64,000 nt of DNA from Oscillospiraceae bacterium (GCA_902782125.1 CACZMA010000002.1:62001-126000), one strand, 5' to 3'; numbered from the stretch's first letter, positions 1 through 8,489 are shown. A program made the numbers and translations. Notes: generated by a model not told the origin, from the letters alone.

Positions 1-636
1 GAACCCGTACCGGTCAAAGACACAGGCATTAAGGTTCATGAGAACGAGAATGCCCGGCAGCAACAGGAAGTATTCGGCAAGGTAATGAGATCGAGGAAGA
101 AGCATCAGCCTACCGAGAGAGAGCTTGCCATGCAGAAATACGGTGAGCACATGGTAGTTAACGGCTATCTGCAGAAGTCCAATACTGCCCCGATCAGACC
201 CGTATATTCCAATACTGCAAGTGCACGCCAGCAGCAGAAGAGCGAACTTAATTCCGACGAGGTCGGTGAAGAGGCTACGACTCCCGCCATCGTTACGGAT
301 TCCGCTGCACCTGCAAAAGTAAAGCCCACGGAGCTCAAGCCCCCTACGGCATCACGTGCTAACGAGCCTCAGGAGCATTCCGATGAATCCTATGTTAAGG
401 ATGCGATAAGGCCCGTAATCGGTTCCAGCGTTGCAAATTCCGTTCCGGAGAGACCTGCCGAGGTCCCCACGGAGACACCTAAGATCCTTCAGGATGAAGA
501 ACCTCTTCCGGCAGCGACAGAGCCTGCCAAGGGTTTTGCCCCTGCAAAGAACAAGGGACCGGTCAAGCGCCCGAAGAGTGATGTTCAGCGTAAGAACGAA
601 CAGTCCAGGGAAGAGCGCGAGAATCTCAGCGAATGA
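1..636 (+). CDS. C-terminal part of a low-complexity hypothetical protein (5' partial)
   Basis: The reading frame is open from base 1 to the TGA at 634-636, so the true start lies before the window; the ATG at 85 is only an internal candidate. The visible 211 residues are hydrophilic, rich in Pro, Ala, Glu and Lys, with no membrane segment and no recognisable fold, which suggests a disordered tail. The composition resembles the cytoplasmic tail of the protein at 4146-6425. A strong terminator follows 26 bases later, so this is the last gene of a rightward unit. Function unknown. Confidence 0.6.
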   Translation, partial: EPVPVKDTGIKVHENENARQQQEVFGKVMRSRKKHQPTERELAMQKYGEHMVVNGYLQKSNTAPIRPVYSNTASARQQQKSELNSDEVGEEATTPAIVTDSAAPAKVKPTELKPPTASRANEPQEHSDESYVKDAIRPVIGSSVANSVPERPAEVPTETPKILQDEEPLPAATEPAKGFAPAKNKGPVKRPKSDVQRKNEQSREERENLSE

Positions 637-662
637 TAATCTGAACAACTTAACAAATAACA

Positions 663-698
663 AGGCGGTCTCACTTCACAGAGACCGCCTCATTTTTT
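663..698. terminator. Intrinsic terminator between the first gene and tRNA-Thr
   Basis: A perfect 10-bp stem (663-672 with 681-690) with an 8-base loop is followed on the plus strand by a run of T. On the minus strand the stem is followed by a moderately T-rich stretch, so it may also end the tRNA-Thr transcript. Confidence 0.85.
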
Positions 699-700
699 CC

Positions 701-776
701 TGGAGCCCCCATCCAGATTTGAACTGGAGACCTCATCCTTACCATGGATGCGCTCTACCTACTGAGCTATAGGGGC
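701..776 (-). tRNA. tRNA-Thr, anticodon GGT
   Basis: On the minus strand the sequence folds as a complete cloverleaf: a 7-bp acceptor stem with one G-T pair, a D arm, an anticodon stem CATCC/GGATG with the 7-base loop ATGGTAA giving anticodon GGT (threonine, ACC codon), and a TPsiC arm containing GTTCAAATC. The 3' CCA is encoded at 701-703. Confidence 0.95.
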
Positions 777-792
777 AAAAAACAACTGTTGA

Positions 793-821
793 AGTATATC
801 ACAGACATTTCCCGTTGACAA
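793..821 (-). promoter_or_regulatory. Promoter of tRNA-Thr
   Basis: On the minus strand TTGTCA (816-821) is 17 bases from TATACT (793-798), about 17 bases before the tRNA 5' end. It sits just past the stop codon of the CBS gene, so the tRNA is transcribed independently. Confidence 0.7.
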
Positions 822-823
822 CA

Positions 824-1267
824 TTATTCGATGCCGGTGCTGTCGGGGAAGATGTGCTTGTCGTAGAAATGCTTTATGATCGAACGGCGGGTTACGATGC
901 CGATGAACTTGTCGCGGTCATCGACGATCGGAACGAAGTTTGTCTCCATCGCGCGGAGAATGAGATCGTCTATGGAAGAACCGATCTGGCAGGGAGGATT
1001 CTTCGTAGCAAGAGGGAACACGTCCGTGAGGATGAAGTCCTCAAGATTCTCGATCGCCATAGTGTGAGGTTCGCCGCCCTCGCCTTTTACTATGAACCAG
1101 AGAAGGTCACCCTCGCTGACCGTGCCGACATAGGTGCCGTCATGTTCGAGCACGGGGATGGCCGTGAACTTGCTCTGGTGCATCTTCTCGAGAACCTGAC
1201 GGACGGTATAGTTGCTGTATACAAAAGTGACATCCTGCTTGGGACGCATAAAAAAAGCTATATTCAT
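824..1267 (-). CDS. CBS-domain pair protein
   Basis: A 147-residue soluble protein made of two CBS modules, about residues 8-60 and 85-142. The first has the pattern FTAIPVLEHDGTYVGTVSEGD and the second NFVPIVDDRDKFIGIVTRRS, both ending in the typical hydrophobic-Gly-hydrophobic strand and S/T-x-x-D/S turn. CBS pairs bind adenine nucleotides and often act as energy-state sensors. No effector domain is fused, so the partner is unknown. The ATG is 4 bases after the upstream esterase-like gene, so the two are probably co-transcribed. Confidence 0.85.
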   Translation of the reverse strand: MNIAFFMRPKQDVTFVYSNYTVRQVLEKMHQSKFTAIPVLEHDGTYVGTVSEGDLLWFIVKGEGGEPHTMAIENLEDFILTDVFPLATKNPPCQIGSSIDDLILRAMETNFVPIVDDRDKFIGIVTRRSIIKHFYDKHIFPDSTGIE

Positions 1268-1271
1268 AAGA

Positions 1272-2852
1272 TCATTCCATTCCTAAGTCTTTATCCAGTG
1301 ATACCTGGAAAGGTGTTGCCGTAAGGCCGTTCTGGGCATGAAGCGGTGTCGGCCCGTATGAGAAATAAGCATAGCGTACCTTTGCCGGGAACTCGACTTC
1401 GGGACAGGTCAGAAGTACCGTCTTACCGTCAAAATCCACAGCCGCATCGGCAGGGTAGAATTCTCCGTCCTCGCCGGCAACCTCGAAGCCCGATTCATTA
1501 CCGCCGTAATCGGTGGCTATGTTCAGGAGCATGTAGTCGCCGCCGAAGGTGATCTCCACGCCTTCGCCTCTTCTGGCATCTACGATATAAGGAGCTACGG
1601 CATCGACATTCTCGAAGCCGTATACGAATTTCTGTGCAAGGAGCGCGAGCCTGTCGCCGGGTGTCTTCTTGTCTGCAGGGTGAAGGTTATTGAATTCACC
1701 GCAGTCGGCGATGACGGCCATATAGACATCGGGAAGGTCTATCGCGACTATCTGCTGCTGCTCTCTCATTACCGGCCATGACATATCGTCGTAGCCCATG
1801 TATTTACGTTCCTTGGATATGAACATTGGAAGCTGACAGAACAGGAAGGGCAGTTCGTCATCGAAGAAGACCTCTCTCCATTCGCGAATGAGAGTCTTGA
1901 AGACGGGACCGTATTCATTCTGATAGCCGTCTGCGGCATCAGCTTCGCCCTGATAGAAGATAACGCCTCTCAGAGTGTAAGGGGCGATCCTCAGGATCAT
2001 GCATTCGAAGAATGAGCCCGGATGTCTGACTGCACGCAGACCGACCGGCGGGGGCCAGGGTTCTGGGCCGAACTTCATGTCGGCTTCGAGATAAGTCATG
2101 TACGGGTCATACTTGAGGGCCTCTCTGATCATATTGTCATATACGGTCTTATTCACTTCGTATTCCCGCTGATACTGATCATATTCACTGTCAGTAAGAG
2201 ATGCTGCGGCTTCATCAAATCCCTTTATGTAGAGGCGGCCTTCCTTTGTCTCCTTGAGGCTGTCAACACTCTGCCAGCAGTCAATGGTGGAAGCACCGAA
2301 GCAGCATGTAATTATGCCTATCTTGGAATCGAGCCTTACCTCGAGTGAGTGTGCAAAATAATATGCGATGCCGCTCATCTTACCGGCATTCTCCGAAGTT
2401 ATCTCCACCCACTGTGATTCTTCCTCAGCCTTGGCCTGATCATCGTCAAGGAAGCCTGCCTTGGGGACATCATAAAGCCTTATCTCGGTCTTGCCGATCT
2501 TGGGAATGATATACTTGGCAAACTCGGTCCTGGCAAGGGGATACTCCATATTACGCTGTCCTGCAGCGAGCCAGACCTCACCGGCATAGCAGTTCTTCAA
2601 ACGGATCTGCTCCTGATCATCCTCATACACTGCGAGTTCATAGGGACCGCCCGGTTCATCGGTAGGATCCACACAAACGAGGAAACTTCCGTCATCCTCG
2701 GTACCGGCTACACCTGTAAGGACAGTCTTACCGTCTTTGATAAGGTCGCATCTGATCGTACGGACACTATCGCATGTACCGAAAATGCGGAACTCAGCTC
2801 CCCACTGGAACACGAGGTTGTCCTTAAAAATGCCGTTCAGTCTTATAGCCAT
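1272..2852 (-). CDS. Sialate O-acetylesterase-like SGNH protein, nucleophile serine replaced
   Basis: A 526-residue protein with the layout of the sialate O-acetylesterase/SASA family: an N-terminal beta region starting RLNGIFKDNLVFQWG, then GEVWLAAGQRNMEYPL, a YQGEAD block, and a C-terminal NNLHPADKKTPGDRLA block that would carry the catalytic His. Family members usually have GQSNM with the nucleophile Ser; here the residue is Arg (codon CGT), so esterase activity is doubtful. No signal peptide is seen. An in-frame TTG at 2882 could add 10 residues, but the ATG at 2852 matches the family start. Likely role, if active: de-O-acetylation of glycans; alternatively a carbohydrate-binding pseudoenzyme. 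Confidence 0.75.
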   Translation of the reverse strand: MAIRLNGIFKDNLVFQWGAEFRIFGTCDSVRTIRCDLIKDGKTVLTGVAGTEDDGSFLVCVDPTDEPGGPYELAVYEDDQEQIRLKNCYAGEVWLAAGQRNMEYPLARTEFAKYIIPKIGKTEIRLYDVPKAGFLDDDQAKAEEESQWVEITSENAGKMSGIAYYFAHSLEVRLDSKIGIITCCFGASTIDCWQSVDSLKETKEGRLYIKGFDEAAASLTDSEYDQYQREYEVNKTVYDNMIREALKYDPYMTYLEADMKFGPEPWPPPVGLRAVRHPGSFFECMILRIAPYTLRGVIFYQGEADAADGYQNEYGPVFKTLIREWREVFFDDELPFLFCQLPMFISKERKYMGYDDMSWPVMREQQQIVAIDLPDVYMAVIADCGEFNNLHPADKKTPGDRLALLAQKFVYGFENVDAVAPYIVDARRGEGVEITFGGDYMLLNIATDYGGNESGFEVAGEDGEFYPADAAVDFDGKTVLLTCPEVEFPAKVRYAYFSYGPTPLHAQNGLTATPFQVSLDKDLGME

Positions 2853-2916
2853 AGTCGTATTATATACCCTCAGACAAGTCAAAAGGGTACATTCGTGTTA
2901 AATTTGTCGTTTTAAT

Positions 2917-3246
2917 CTAACCGAAAAACGCCTTGGCGAACAACAGAGCGGCATCCGTATTGCCGTTAACAGTAATGCTTCCTTCCGCGATGCCGGCATA
3001 AAAATCCTTGTTACCGGACAGGACCGCAGCGAAAACCTCCGCATCTGCATCGATATAGAAGGTGGCATCGTAATACTCGTAGGGAGCGACCTCAACACGT
3101 CCATCCTCGGACTTGATATAGATCGGGAGGTTATCGAGATTACCCTTGAGAGTGATCTGCGTAGCCATATCACCCCAAAAATCTATCTTGGAAGCCTTTG
3201 CGTTTACAGCCTTGAAGATGCTTCCGAATTCAGCTTCTACTCTCAT
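2917..3246 (-). CDS. SCP2-type lipid-binding domain protein
   Basis: A 109-residue single-domain protein resembling the sterol carrier protein 2 fold: a DATFYIDADAEVFAAVLSG strand-helix segment followed by FYAGIAEGSITVNGN and a hydrophobic C-terminal helix. In bacteria these small domains bind acyl or other hydrophobic ligands and are often found next to oxidoreductases. Its ATG overlaps the stop of the upstream SDR gene (ATGA), so the two products are translationally coupled and probably act on the same hydrophobic substrate (inference). Confidence 0.7.
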   Translation of the reverse strand: MRVEAEFGSIFKAVNAKASKIDFWGDMATQITLKGNLDNLPIYIKSEDGRVEVAPYEYYDATFYIDADAEVFAAVLSGNKDFYAGIAEGSITVNGNTDAALLFAKAFFG

Positions 3247-4133
3247 GTCTCTTCCTCTTTGGTCTTTTCAGAAACGGTGGTAACGACAGGAGCAGGTTCA
3301 GCCTGCGTGTGCTCAACGGGCATAAGCCTGCTCTCGATATAAAGGATAAGATCGGTAGGGACGATCTTGGATGCGAGATGAAGCGCCTTCTGCGAGAATC
3401 CGTAAACGAGCATCCTGCGGCCTCTGATGGAAGCCCTGAGCGAAGCTTCTGCGAGCTTATCCGCATCTGCTACCACGTACTGCCTGAAGCCGGTGAACTC
3501 TGCTGAAGCGCCGCCGGTTGCCTTGCTCTGGAACTCTGTATTGACGGGTCCCGGGCAGACTGTAGTGACGCAGATGCCGTAATCGGCGAGTTCAAAAGCA
3601 AGTGCTCTGGAGAAATTGATAACATAGGATTTGCTGGCAGCATAAGCTGCAAATCCGGGCTGGGGCAGGAAGCCTGCCGAAGAAGCGATATTGATGATCC
3701 TCGGTCCGTTAGCCTTGGAGTAGAACATGTCCTTCTCGATCATGTAGGGAAGGCATATCCTTGTAAGCTTGGACAGAGCTGTGCAGTTGATATCCAGGGT
3801 ATCCTCGATCGCCTTGGCAGGCTGATCCTCAACGGCACCCTTAATGCCCATTCCGGCACAGTTGACGAGAAGTCCGACCTGCGGCTTCTCGGAAGCGAGC
3901 TGCTCTTCCAGTTCAGCGAGATTGTCCGGATCAGAGAGATCACAGATCACAGGCAGTACGCGTTCATCTTCCAATGAATTGATCACTGAATTGAGCTTGT
4001 CCGCATTCCTTGCTATAGCCCATATCTCATCAAAAGGAACGCCGCCGAAAATGCCGCGCTCCTTGATGATAAGCTTGAGGAATGATCTGCCGATTCCGGA
4101 AGATGCACCGGTAACGATAGCAATGTTCTTCAA
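3243..4133 (-). CDS. Short-chain dehydrogenase/reductase
   Basis: A 296-residue classical SDR. The cofactor motif TGASSGIG is near the N terminus, NCAG lies mid-protein, and the catalytic set is Ser in NIASSAGF plus YAASK. The C-terminal part PVNTEF and a hydrophobic tail suggest a membrane-associated, DltE/3-oxoacyl-reductase-like enzyme using NAD(P)H; the substrate is unknown. The start is TTG with AGGAGG 7 bases upstream. It lies 12 bases after the repeat-protein gene and overlaps the SCP2 gene by 4 bases. Confidence 0.88.
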   Translation of the reverse strand: MKNIAIVTGASSGIGRSFLKLIIKERGIFGGVPFDEIWAIARNADKLNSVINSLEDERVLPVICDLSDPDNLAELEEQLASEKPQVGLLVNCAGMGIKGAVEDQPAKAIEDTLDINCTALSKLTRICLPYMIEKDMFYSKANGPRIINIASSAGFLPQPGFAAYAASKSYVINFSRALAFELADYGICVTTVCPGPVNTEFQSKATGGASAEFTGFRQYVVADADKLAEASLRASIRGRRMLVYGFSQKALHLASKIVPTDLILYIESRLMPVEHTQAEPAPVVTTVSEKTKEEET

Positions 4134-4145
4134 GAGCAGACCTCC

Positions 4146-6425
4146 TTACTTGTTCGGGTCGATAGGCTTAAAGCCCGGTAAAGGTTCTGTGGCGGTAGGC
4201 GCCGTTCCGTTATTAAGAATGGAGGAATCTTTGCCTTCAAGTGACATTCCTACAGTGGGTGCATGGGGCGCCTTGCCTTTGACTGAAGGTCTTGTCAGAT
4301 CACCGACCCTGGTATCCCTTTCTTCTTTTGCAGGTGTAAAGGTTCTTGCCTTCTCTGCTCTGTCGAAGAATGCGGATCTGTGGGTTGTCTGGTCGGCTAT
4401 GCTTGCATGCTCAGAAGTCTTAGCCGGCTGTGCTGCGGATGGCTGAGGATTTGCTTCAGGCGCGGATTCAGTCTCTGCACTTGCAGAAGGTTTGAAGGGG
4501 TTGATCCTTCCTGTGCCTGGAGCTGCCCACATCGGAGCTTTTCCTCCTCTGGCATATGGAGCTTCAGGCTTTTGAGCACTTACTGCCTTGCCGAGCTGGT
4601 TTGCACCGGAAGCCATCTTCTGATGGTCTTCAGCCGATTTGCGCGGTCTTAATCCCGGTGTGGAATATATCTCTCGTTCTGCTGATCTGTCTAATGGTTT
4701 GAATGGTGAATTTGTCGGCTCCACGTCGGCATCACTCCTTGCTGTGTTTTCTTTTGCAGTCGCTGCGGCCGCTGCAGCTGCAACATGATTTACGGAGAGG
4801 GAAGCAGATCTCTTGATCGGAGGGCGCTGCTGCAACTCTTCTCTTTTAACTTCTTCTATTTTACTCTTTCTTGCTTCTGCTCGCATCCTTAATTGCTCTT
4901 TTGCCGCTTCAGCCCTCTCTCTGGCTGCTCTTGCAGCTTCGTTTCCGAACGAAGAACCTGATGTGGCAGTGGCTGAAGGGCGTGCCGTATTAGTCTTGGG
5001 TGTATCCTGAGCAGTCTTTGCTGCTGCAACGGCTGCTGCGTGGTTAACGGATAATTCTTTCGGCCTCTTGTGAGGTACGGAAGGTGTAGAAGGTGTGGAT
5101 GCCTTAGTCTTGGGTGCATCCTGTGCAGCCTTGGCAGATGCAACTGCAGCCGCATGATTAACGGATAACTCTTTGGGTCTCTTATGAGGAACGGAAGGAG
5201 TCTTCGTCGCTGATGCCTTAATGTCGGTTGATTCCATCTTTTTGAGTTCCTTCATGGCAGATGCTGTGTTGAAGGAAGCATGCGAAGGAGAAGCTTCTGC
5301 GGGTGCAGCATCTTTGCTCTTGCCGGGAAGATTGAAGTGATAGCCGATGGCATAGATGAGATCTGAAGTTCCGGGTATAAAGTTAATTGCAATCTCCGAA
5401 CCTTTATATCCCTTCTTCTTGAGATATCTGTATCTTGCATAAGAAGCGCCTGCAAGGAGGACGACCAGTACGATCCAGAATGAAGCGGTCATCAGCTGCT
5501 TCTTTGCTTTCTCAACACTCAGTTCTTCCTGTGTCTTGCTGTTAAGACCCATTACTACGGGAGAACCGTCTTCGTGTGTCTCATCGAGAACTACAGTCTG
5601 ATCGTATGTCTCTCCTTCCTGTACTTCTCCGACCACGGCCATGACAGTCTCCTGAGTCTCGCCGGCCGTCAGTGTATTGTCAGTTTCAGAAGTCTCAGAG
5701 GAATCTGAAGTCTCGGTCGTCTCGGAAGCTGCAGTAGTTGCAGTAGTCTCAGTTGCTGCGGTGGTCGTCTCTGCAGGAGGTATTGGCGCGTCTCCGCCTG
5801 CTGCAGGAGCTGCAGCACTGCCGTTATCGGATGCCGGAGCCGCCGATGTCTGAGTCGGATTTGTAGAATTACCGGAGCTTGAATTGTTATTTGCCGGTGT
5901 GGGTGTAGCTGTCGGTTTTGGCTCAGGTGTTGCTGTTGGCTTTGGTGTGGTTGTAGCCGTCGGCTTTGGGGTGGATGTAGGAGTAGGAGCAGGAGTCGTC
6001 TCTGTGGGAGCAGGCTCGTTAGAAGATACATTAGTCACAGATGCAGAAAAGTCGGACCAAGTACCACTAACTCCAATATAATAAGAACCGTTAGGACTAC
6101 CGTCCCAGCCGGTTATTGTGACAGCTAGAGTTTGCTCAGTAGTGTTACTGCAGGTGCCAGCCCCATTCCCAAAATTATAGGAAAATCCATCTATAGAGTG
6201 GTTCCCTTCGATAGAAAACGATACTGTTGAACCGGCACTGTAGCCTGAAACTGTGATATTAATGTTGGCTCCATCTCCCCAAGATTCTACCGATATCGAT
6301 ACACTTCCGTCTGCATTAACAGTTCGCTCCTGTTGTGAGAGCGAGACACCAATAGTCAGGATAAAACAAAGGAATAAAGACAGAATTTTAACCGCAAACT
6401 TCCCAGCACTTCTGCTAACCGTCAT
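4146..6425 (-). CDS. Membrane-anchored surface protein with Thr/Pro linker and repeated cytoplasmic tail
   Basis: 759 residues. A signal segment (about 8-30) is followed by a beta-rich, Gly/Ser/Asn-rich ectodomain (about 36-130), a Pro/Thr linker built from TPKPTAT-like units (about 135-190), an acidic Ser/Thr region, one membrane helix (about 310-332, FWIVLVVLLAGASYARYRYL) and a long basic tail. The tail has two near-identical units of about 37 residues (roughly 404-475) carrying SVPHKRPKELSVNHAAAVA, plus a weaker third copy (about 533-560). Family not recognised; the ectodomain may bind carbohydrate (inference only). The gene has a consensus promoter with a dyad at the start site, and SDR and SCP2 genes follow closely. 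Confidence 0.75.
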   Translation of the reverse strand: MTVSRSAGKFAVKILSLFLCFILTIGVSLSQQERTVNADGSVSISVESWGDGANINITVSGYSAGSTVSFSIEGNHSIDGFSYNFGNGAGTCSNTTEQTLAVTITGWDGSPNGSYYIGVSGTWSDFSASVTNVSSNEPAPTETTPAPTPTSTPKPTATTTPKPTATPEPKPTATPTPANNNSSSGNSTNPTQTSAAPASDNGSAAAPAAGGDAPIPPAETTTAATETTATTAASETTETSDSSETSETDNTLTAGETQETVMAVVGEVQEGETYDQTVVLDETHEDGSPVVMGLNSKTQEELSVEKAKKQLMTASFWIVLVVLLAGASYARYRYLKKKGYKGSEIAINFIPGTSDLIYAIGYHFNLPGKSKDAAPAEASPSHASFNTASAMKELKKMESTDIKASATKTPSVPHKRPKELSVNHAAAVASAKAAQDAPKTKASTPSTPSVPHKRPKELSVNHAAAVAAAKTAQDTPKTNTARPSATATSGSSFGNEAARAARERAEAAKEQLRMRAEARKSKIEEVKREELQQRPPIKRSASLSVNHVAAAAAAATAKENTARSDADVEPTNSPFKPLDRSAEREIYSTPGLRPRKSAEDHQKMASGANQLGKAVSAQKPEAPYARGGKAPMWAAPGTGRINPFKPSASAETESAPEANPQPSAAQPAKTSEHASIADQTTHRSAFFDRAEKARTFTPAKEERDTRVGDLTRPSVKGKAPHAPTVGMSLEGKDSSILNNGTAPTATEPLPGFKPIDPNK
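5001..5203 (-). repeat. Two tandem coding repeats of about 112 bp period
   Basis: Two similar DNA blocks (about 5001-5091 and 5113-5203) encode the repeated SVPHKRPKELSVNH segment of the tail protein. A more diverged third copy lies near 4765-4815. The differences are mostly third-position changes, so the repeat appears to be kept at protein level. Confidence 0.7.
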
Positions 6426-6463
6426 TCTCCGAGCCCCCCTCGAGAAAAAAAGTTAAGACACGC

Positions 6464-6480
6464 GTTAACATTTTGTTAAC
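6464..6480 (-). promoter_or_regulatory. Candidate operator: perfect GTTAACA-AAA-TGTTAAC dyad
   Basis: A perfect 7-3-7 inverted repeat lies where transcription from the promoter at 6487-6515 should begin (about +1 to +17). This is a typical repressor site position. The cognate regulator is not identified in the window. Confidence 0.5.
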
Positions 6481-6486
6481 AACTCA

Positions 6487-6515
6487 ATTATAGGAGCTGA
6501 AGCCTTGATTTTCAA
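6487..6515 (-). promoter_or_regulatory. Promoter of the surface-protein operon
   Basis: On the minus strand TTGAAA (6510-6515) is 17 bases from TATAAT (6487-6492). It would drive the gene starting at 6425 and probably the SDR and SCP2 genes behind it. Confidence 0.75.
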
Positions 6516-6701
6516 GGGTTTGAGGGCATTTTTTACCGCCTTATTTCCGTCACAATTCTTGAAACGCAATACTTTTAAGGCTTGCACCCGATTGCGCAAA
6601 TAATAAAAAATAACAAGGATTACGACAAGGCCGGGAATAATCCGTAAAACGCGAACATATTTATTTCTGTGAATGTAAATACCTAAAGCAAATTTGGTGG
6701 C
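6516..6701. other. AT-rich intergenic stretch without recognised genes
   Basis: This stretch lies between the surface-protein promoter and the end of the azlCD gene. I see no open frame with a ribosome site, no tRNA and no strong terminator. Confidence 0.5.
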
Positions 6702-7856
6702 TCAGATATACATTAACAGAACACTTACAGTCAGAGAACCGATACAAGTCCCGATCGCAACGACCAAAAGCGACTTTTCCATAAAACTCAGCGCAAGCGC
6801 GACCGCAAGTCCTGCCACTGCTGCCGGGACGGAACCGGTCGAATAGAGTATCGCAGGAAAGGTCATCGCCGACAGGACCGTATAGGGGATGTAATCGAAG
6901 AAGGCCTTTACTTTCGGGTTGGTGAGCTTACGCCTGAACAGTACAAAAGGCACCATCCTCATAAGGTATGTTGTGACCGTCATGGTGATGAACAGGGGAA
7001 TGAACGTTCCGACGGATACTGTCTCTCTGCTTTCAGACGAGACTGCCGCAGCGGAAGATGACACGTATCCGGGAGCAAAGAAGAACAGGATCGCGATAAT
7101 GGCGGCAAGCAGAACGGCAAGAACGGCAAACGACACACGCCTGCTCATATGCCTTCCCGTAACGGCAACTCCGCAAAGTGCAGCGGTCACAGCTGCGATT
7201 ATTATCGCAAAGCCTCCGGTGATGTGTGAGGAGAGGAAAGGAACATAGTACATCAGTGCCGAGAGTACGCAGGCCAGGACCGCGCTGTTCATTATGACGG
7301 GATCCTTCTTGGTCTGAGGGATGACGATCGAGACAAACATGCCGTAGATGCCTATCGAGAGTGCGTTGGTAAGAAAGTCAGGGAACACGCCTCCCAGAAG
7401 GGCGCCGATAACGGTGCCTCCTGTCCAGCCTATTACCGGCAGGATGGTGAGTCCAAAGAAGTATCTGGCACTTATAGGGTGTTTCCTCGTGATGGCAACG
7501 CCGAAGATCTCATCCGTTATACCGTAGGCGAGAAGTATCCTCATAAGGGGTGTCATGGACGCATCGGTCTTTTGGGAGAGCGCGATACCCATCAGGGAAT
7601 ACCTGAGGTTGATTACGATCTGCGCGATGATCATGGCCACGATCCCGCCAGCACCTGCTATGATGCCGACGCCTGCGACCTGACCTGCGGATGTGACATT
7701 GGTAAGAGAGATAATGCTGGCCTGGATCCAGTTAAGACCTGAAGTGATGGCAAGTATACCGAAGGTAAAGGATACCGACAGATAACCGAGACCAACAGCA
7801 AGACCGTCCCTGAATCCGTCAGAGAAAGAGCCCGACTTCTGCGTATTATCAGCCAT
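6702..7856 (-). CDS. AzlC-AzlD fusion, branched-chain amino acid exporter
   Basis: 384 residues carrying both exporter subunits in one chain. Residues about 1-240 match AzlC (FSDGFRDGLAVGLGYLSVSF at the start, then a string of membrane helices), and about 283-384 match AzlD (MTVTTYLMRMVPF, then FFDYIPYTVLSAMTFPAI). AzlC and AzlD are normally separate proteins that together export branched-chain amino acids or analogues across the cytoplasmic membrane. A helix-containing segment (about 200-280) joins the halves. The ATG lies inside the end of the upstream lipoprotein gene (8-base overlap), so translation is probably coupled. Confidence 0.88.
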   Translation of the reverse strand: MADNTQKSGSFSDGFRDGLAVGLGYLSVSFTFGILAITSGLNWIQASIISLTNVTSAGQVAGVGIIAGAGGIVAMIIAQIVINLRYSLMGIALSQKTDASMTPLMRILLAYGITDEIFGVAITRKHPISARYFFGLTILPVIGWTGGTVIGALLGGVFPDFLTNALSIGIYGMFVSIVIPQTKKDPVIMNSAVLACVLSALMYYVPFLSSHITGGFAIIIAAVTAALCGVAVTGRHMSRRVSFAVLAVLLAAIIAILFFFAPGYVSSSAAAVSSESRETVSVGTFIPLFITMTVTTYLMRMVPFVLFRRKLTNPKVKAFFDYIPYTVLSAMTFPAILYSTGSVPAAVAGLAVALALSFMEKSLLVVAIGTCIGSLTVSVLLMYI

Positions 7857-8460
7857 AGATTGCGACTATCTCATCAAAGGTGAAGTACATATCAAGGTCG
7901 GTCTGCATCTGAGCAGCTGAATCAGAATCGATATCGATGACAGAGATGAGGGTCTTCGTCTCGGGATCGAGTTTATAGACGGTGCCGCCGGTAATATAGT
8001 ACTTCTCGACAGGGTCGTAATCTCCGTTGTTGTATAAGGTAGTACGTGCAAAGATCATGGCATCACCCGTATCGAAATACTCATCTACAACCGTACGGTC
8101 TGCTAAGACCTTCTCCATCTGGAGTGCCCTGTACTTTCCGTCTGCAGATACAGTATATACGGTATAAGCAGGAGTGCCTGCGTAACTAGTTCCGTCTCCT
8201 TCTTTTACTGTAGCTTCATCATGGTGATCGAGCATGTACAGGCTGAGTTCTTCATCGAACTGCTTCATATAAGCGCTGACGGAGTCATATGTAAGTTCCA
8301 CAGAAGTGGCTTCAGGCTGTGAAGCATTCTGCGATGCGGTCATCTCAGGATTGGAATAGAGCTTGTCGTTGTTGCAAGCGGTAAAAGCTGTGAGCATGGC
8401 AGCGGCCACTGCAGCAACTGCTGCTTTCTTAACAAAAAGATCTGTATGAACTGTTCTCAT
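7849..8460 (-). CDS. Putative lipoprotein
   Basis: 203 residues with an Ala-rich signal peptide ending in a lipobox-like FTAC (Cys29), so probably lipid-anchored on the outer face of the membrane. The mature part has alternating charged and beta-strand segments, and no family is recognised. GGAGG lies 6 bases before the ATG. It overlaps the azlCD fusion gene by 8 bases, which suggests a functional link with export. Confidence 0.7.
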   Translation of the reverse strand: MRTVHTDLFVKKAAVAAVAAAMLTAFTACNNDKLYSNPEMTASQNASQPEATSVELTYDSVSAYMKQFDEELSLYMLDHHDEATVKEGDGTSYAGTPAYTVYTVSADGKYRALQMEKVLADRTVVDEYFDTGDAMIFARTTLYNNGDYDPVEKYYITGGTVYKLDPETKTLISVIDIDSDSAAQMQTDLDMYFTFDEIVAIYG

Positions 8461-8489
8461 ATAATGCCTCCACGCCTATTAACCGCCCG

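Noticed and set aside
815-1324. 169-codon plus-strand frame opposite the CBS gene
   Set aside because: It is a shadow of the CBS coding sequence, whose own frame has two recognisable CBS modules.
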